Source of the DNA: Candidatus Azambacteria bacterium
GTDB taxonomy: Bacteria > Patescibacteriota > Minisyncoccia > GWC2-36-17 > M10-OD1-4
Length of the DNA: 12,284 bases
Direction: 5' to 3'
Assembly (NCBI GenBank): GCA_016200995.1
Contig: JACQDS010000091.1
Location: forward strand, 1 to 12,284
The notes beneath the pieces are model-generated. The model saw only the letters and a list, made by a program, of their open reading frames with translations. It was not told the origin of the DNA and made no database searches. Made by a program: the position numbers and the translations under genes. Below are positions 12,082 through 12,284 of the stretch, one piece after another (the first letter of the stretch is position 1; every line of letters starts with the position of its first letter).

Positions 12082-12284
12082 TTAATTTAGAAATGGATTT
12101 ACTATGCCATCATACACTAAATTATACTTCTTGTAGATCGCTCTGATCATGTTTTCTATCATGAAGTAAAAGTCAATATGTTCCTTGATTGATTCTTCAA
12201 GAATTTCCGCATCACCTGAGCTGCTGTCCTTTACGTGATCAATGACTGCTCTAAAAAACTTCAGATCGCACTCCGTAAGCTTAC
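12082..12284 (-). CDS. Partial ORF of unknown function upstream of the radical SAM gene
   Basis: A frame open from the right edge to TAA at 12082-12084 gives the last 66 residues of a protein whose start is outside the window. The sequence looks helical and charged (AEILEESIKEHIDFYFMIEN, ending YDGIVNPFLN), with a single cysteine and no motif I recognise. Its stop directly adjoins the Shine-Dalgarno of the radical SAM gene, so co-transcription is likely. It could be a substrate or partner of the SPASM enzyme or simply an operon neighbour; it does not look like a typical cysteine-rich precursor peptide. That it is coding is inferred from the tight spacing and the open frame. Confidence 0.6.
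   Translation of the reverse strand, partial: KLTECDLKFFRAVIDHVKDSSSGDAEILEESIKEHIDFYFMIENMIRAIYKKYNLVYDGIVNPFLN

Noticed and set aside
1..12284. CRISPR arrays, tRNA or rRNA genes, transposases or integrases
   Set aside because: No regularly spaced repeats, cloverleaf-like segments or such protein motifs were seen on either strand by eye.

Overview
The window suggests a genome of the Candidate Phyla Radiation (Patescibacteria, Parcubacteria-like). This is an inference from gene content and style: a compact type IV pilus cluster with a PilB ATPase, a PilC platform protein and a prepilin; a class I ribonucleotide reductase whose large subunit has two ATP-cones; very short intergenic gaps; and genes from 1 to about 9930 that lack recognisable Shine-Dalgarno sequences. 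No 16S gene or other decisive marker is present.

Region 1 (1 to about 3566, minus strand) is the core of the pilus machinery. Read in the direction of transcription it holds the prepilin (3564-4172), a palindromic element, a strong terminator, a polytopic membrane protein (2814-3422), pilB (1101-2810), a remnant of a four-helix-bundle (S23-like) gene (916-1092) and pilC, which runs off the left edge. A single-domain response regulator (4182-4571) lies just upstream of the prepilin and is probably co-transcribed with it. Region 2 (4644-8549, minus) is nrdA followed closely by nrdB. Region 3 (8598-9442) holds a hairpin, a second copy of the palindromic element and an AhpC-type peroxiredoxin with a textbook TTGACA-17-TATAAT promoter. 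Region 4 (9465-9914) is a head-truncated uppS.

At about 9929-9942 the sequence changes character. The broken 5' part of uppS (minus strand) abuts, within roughly 13 bases, the broken 5' part of a thymidylate kinase gene on the plus strand. From there to 12284 the DNA looks different: fewer TCCGG-type codons, a perfect Shine-Dalgarno and classical terminators. It holds the tmk fragment, an amidohydrolase pseudogene whose middle is deleted, a short class I-type inorganic pyrophosphatase, a radical SAM/SPASM enzyme and the end of an unknown upstream ORF. The join is either a chimeric assembly or a real recombination or integration scar.

The items most worth following up are this junction, the pair of palindromic elements that share a core but have unrelated, self-complementary arms (3488-3560 and 8654-8779), and the radical SAM/SPASM gene with its nucleotide-metabolism neighbours. 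I found no RNA genes, CRISPR arrays or transposases, and no complete new system can be claimed from this window.
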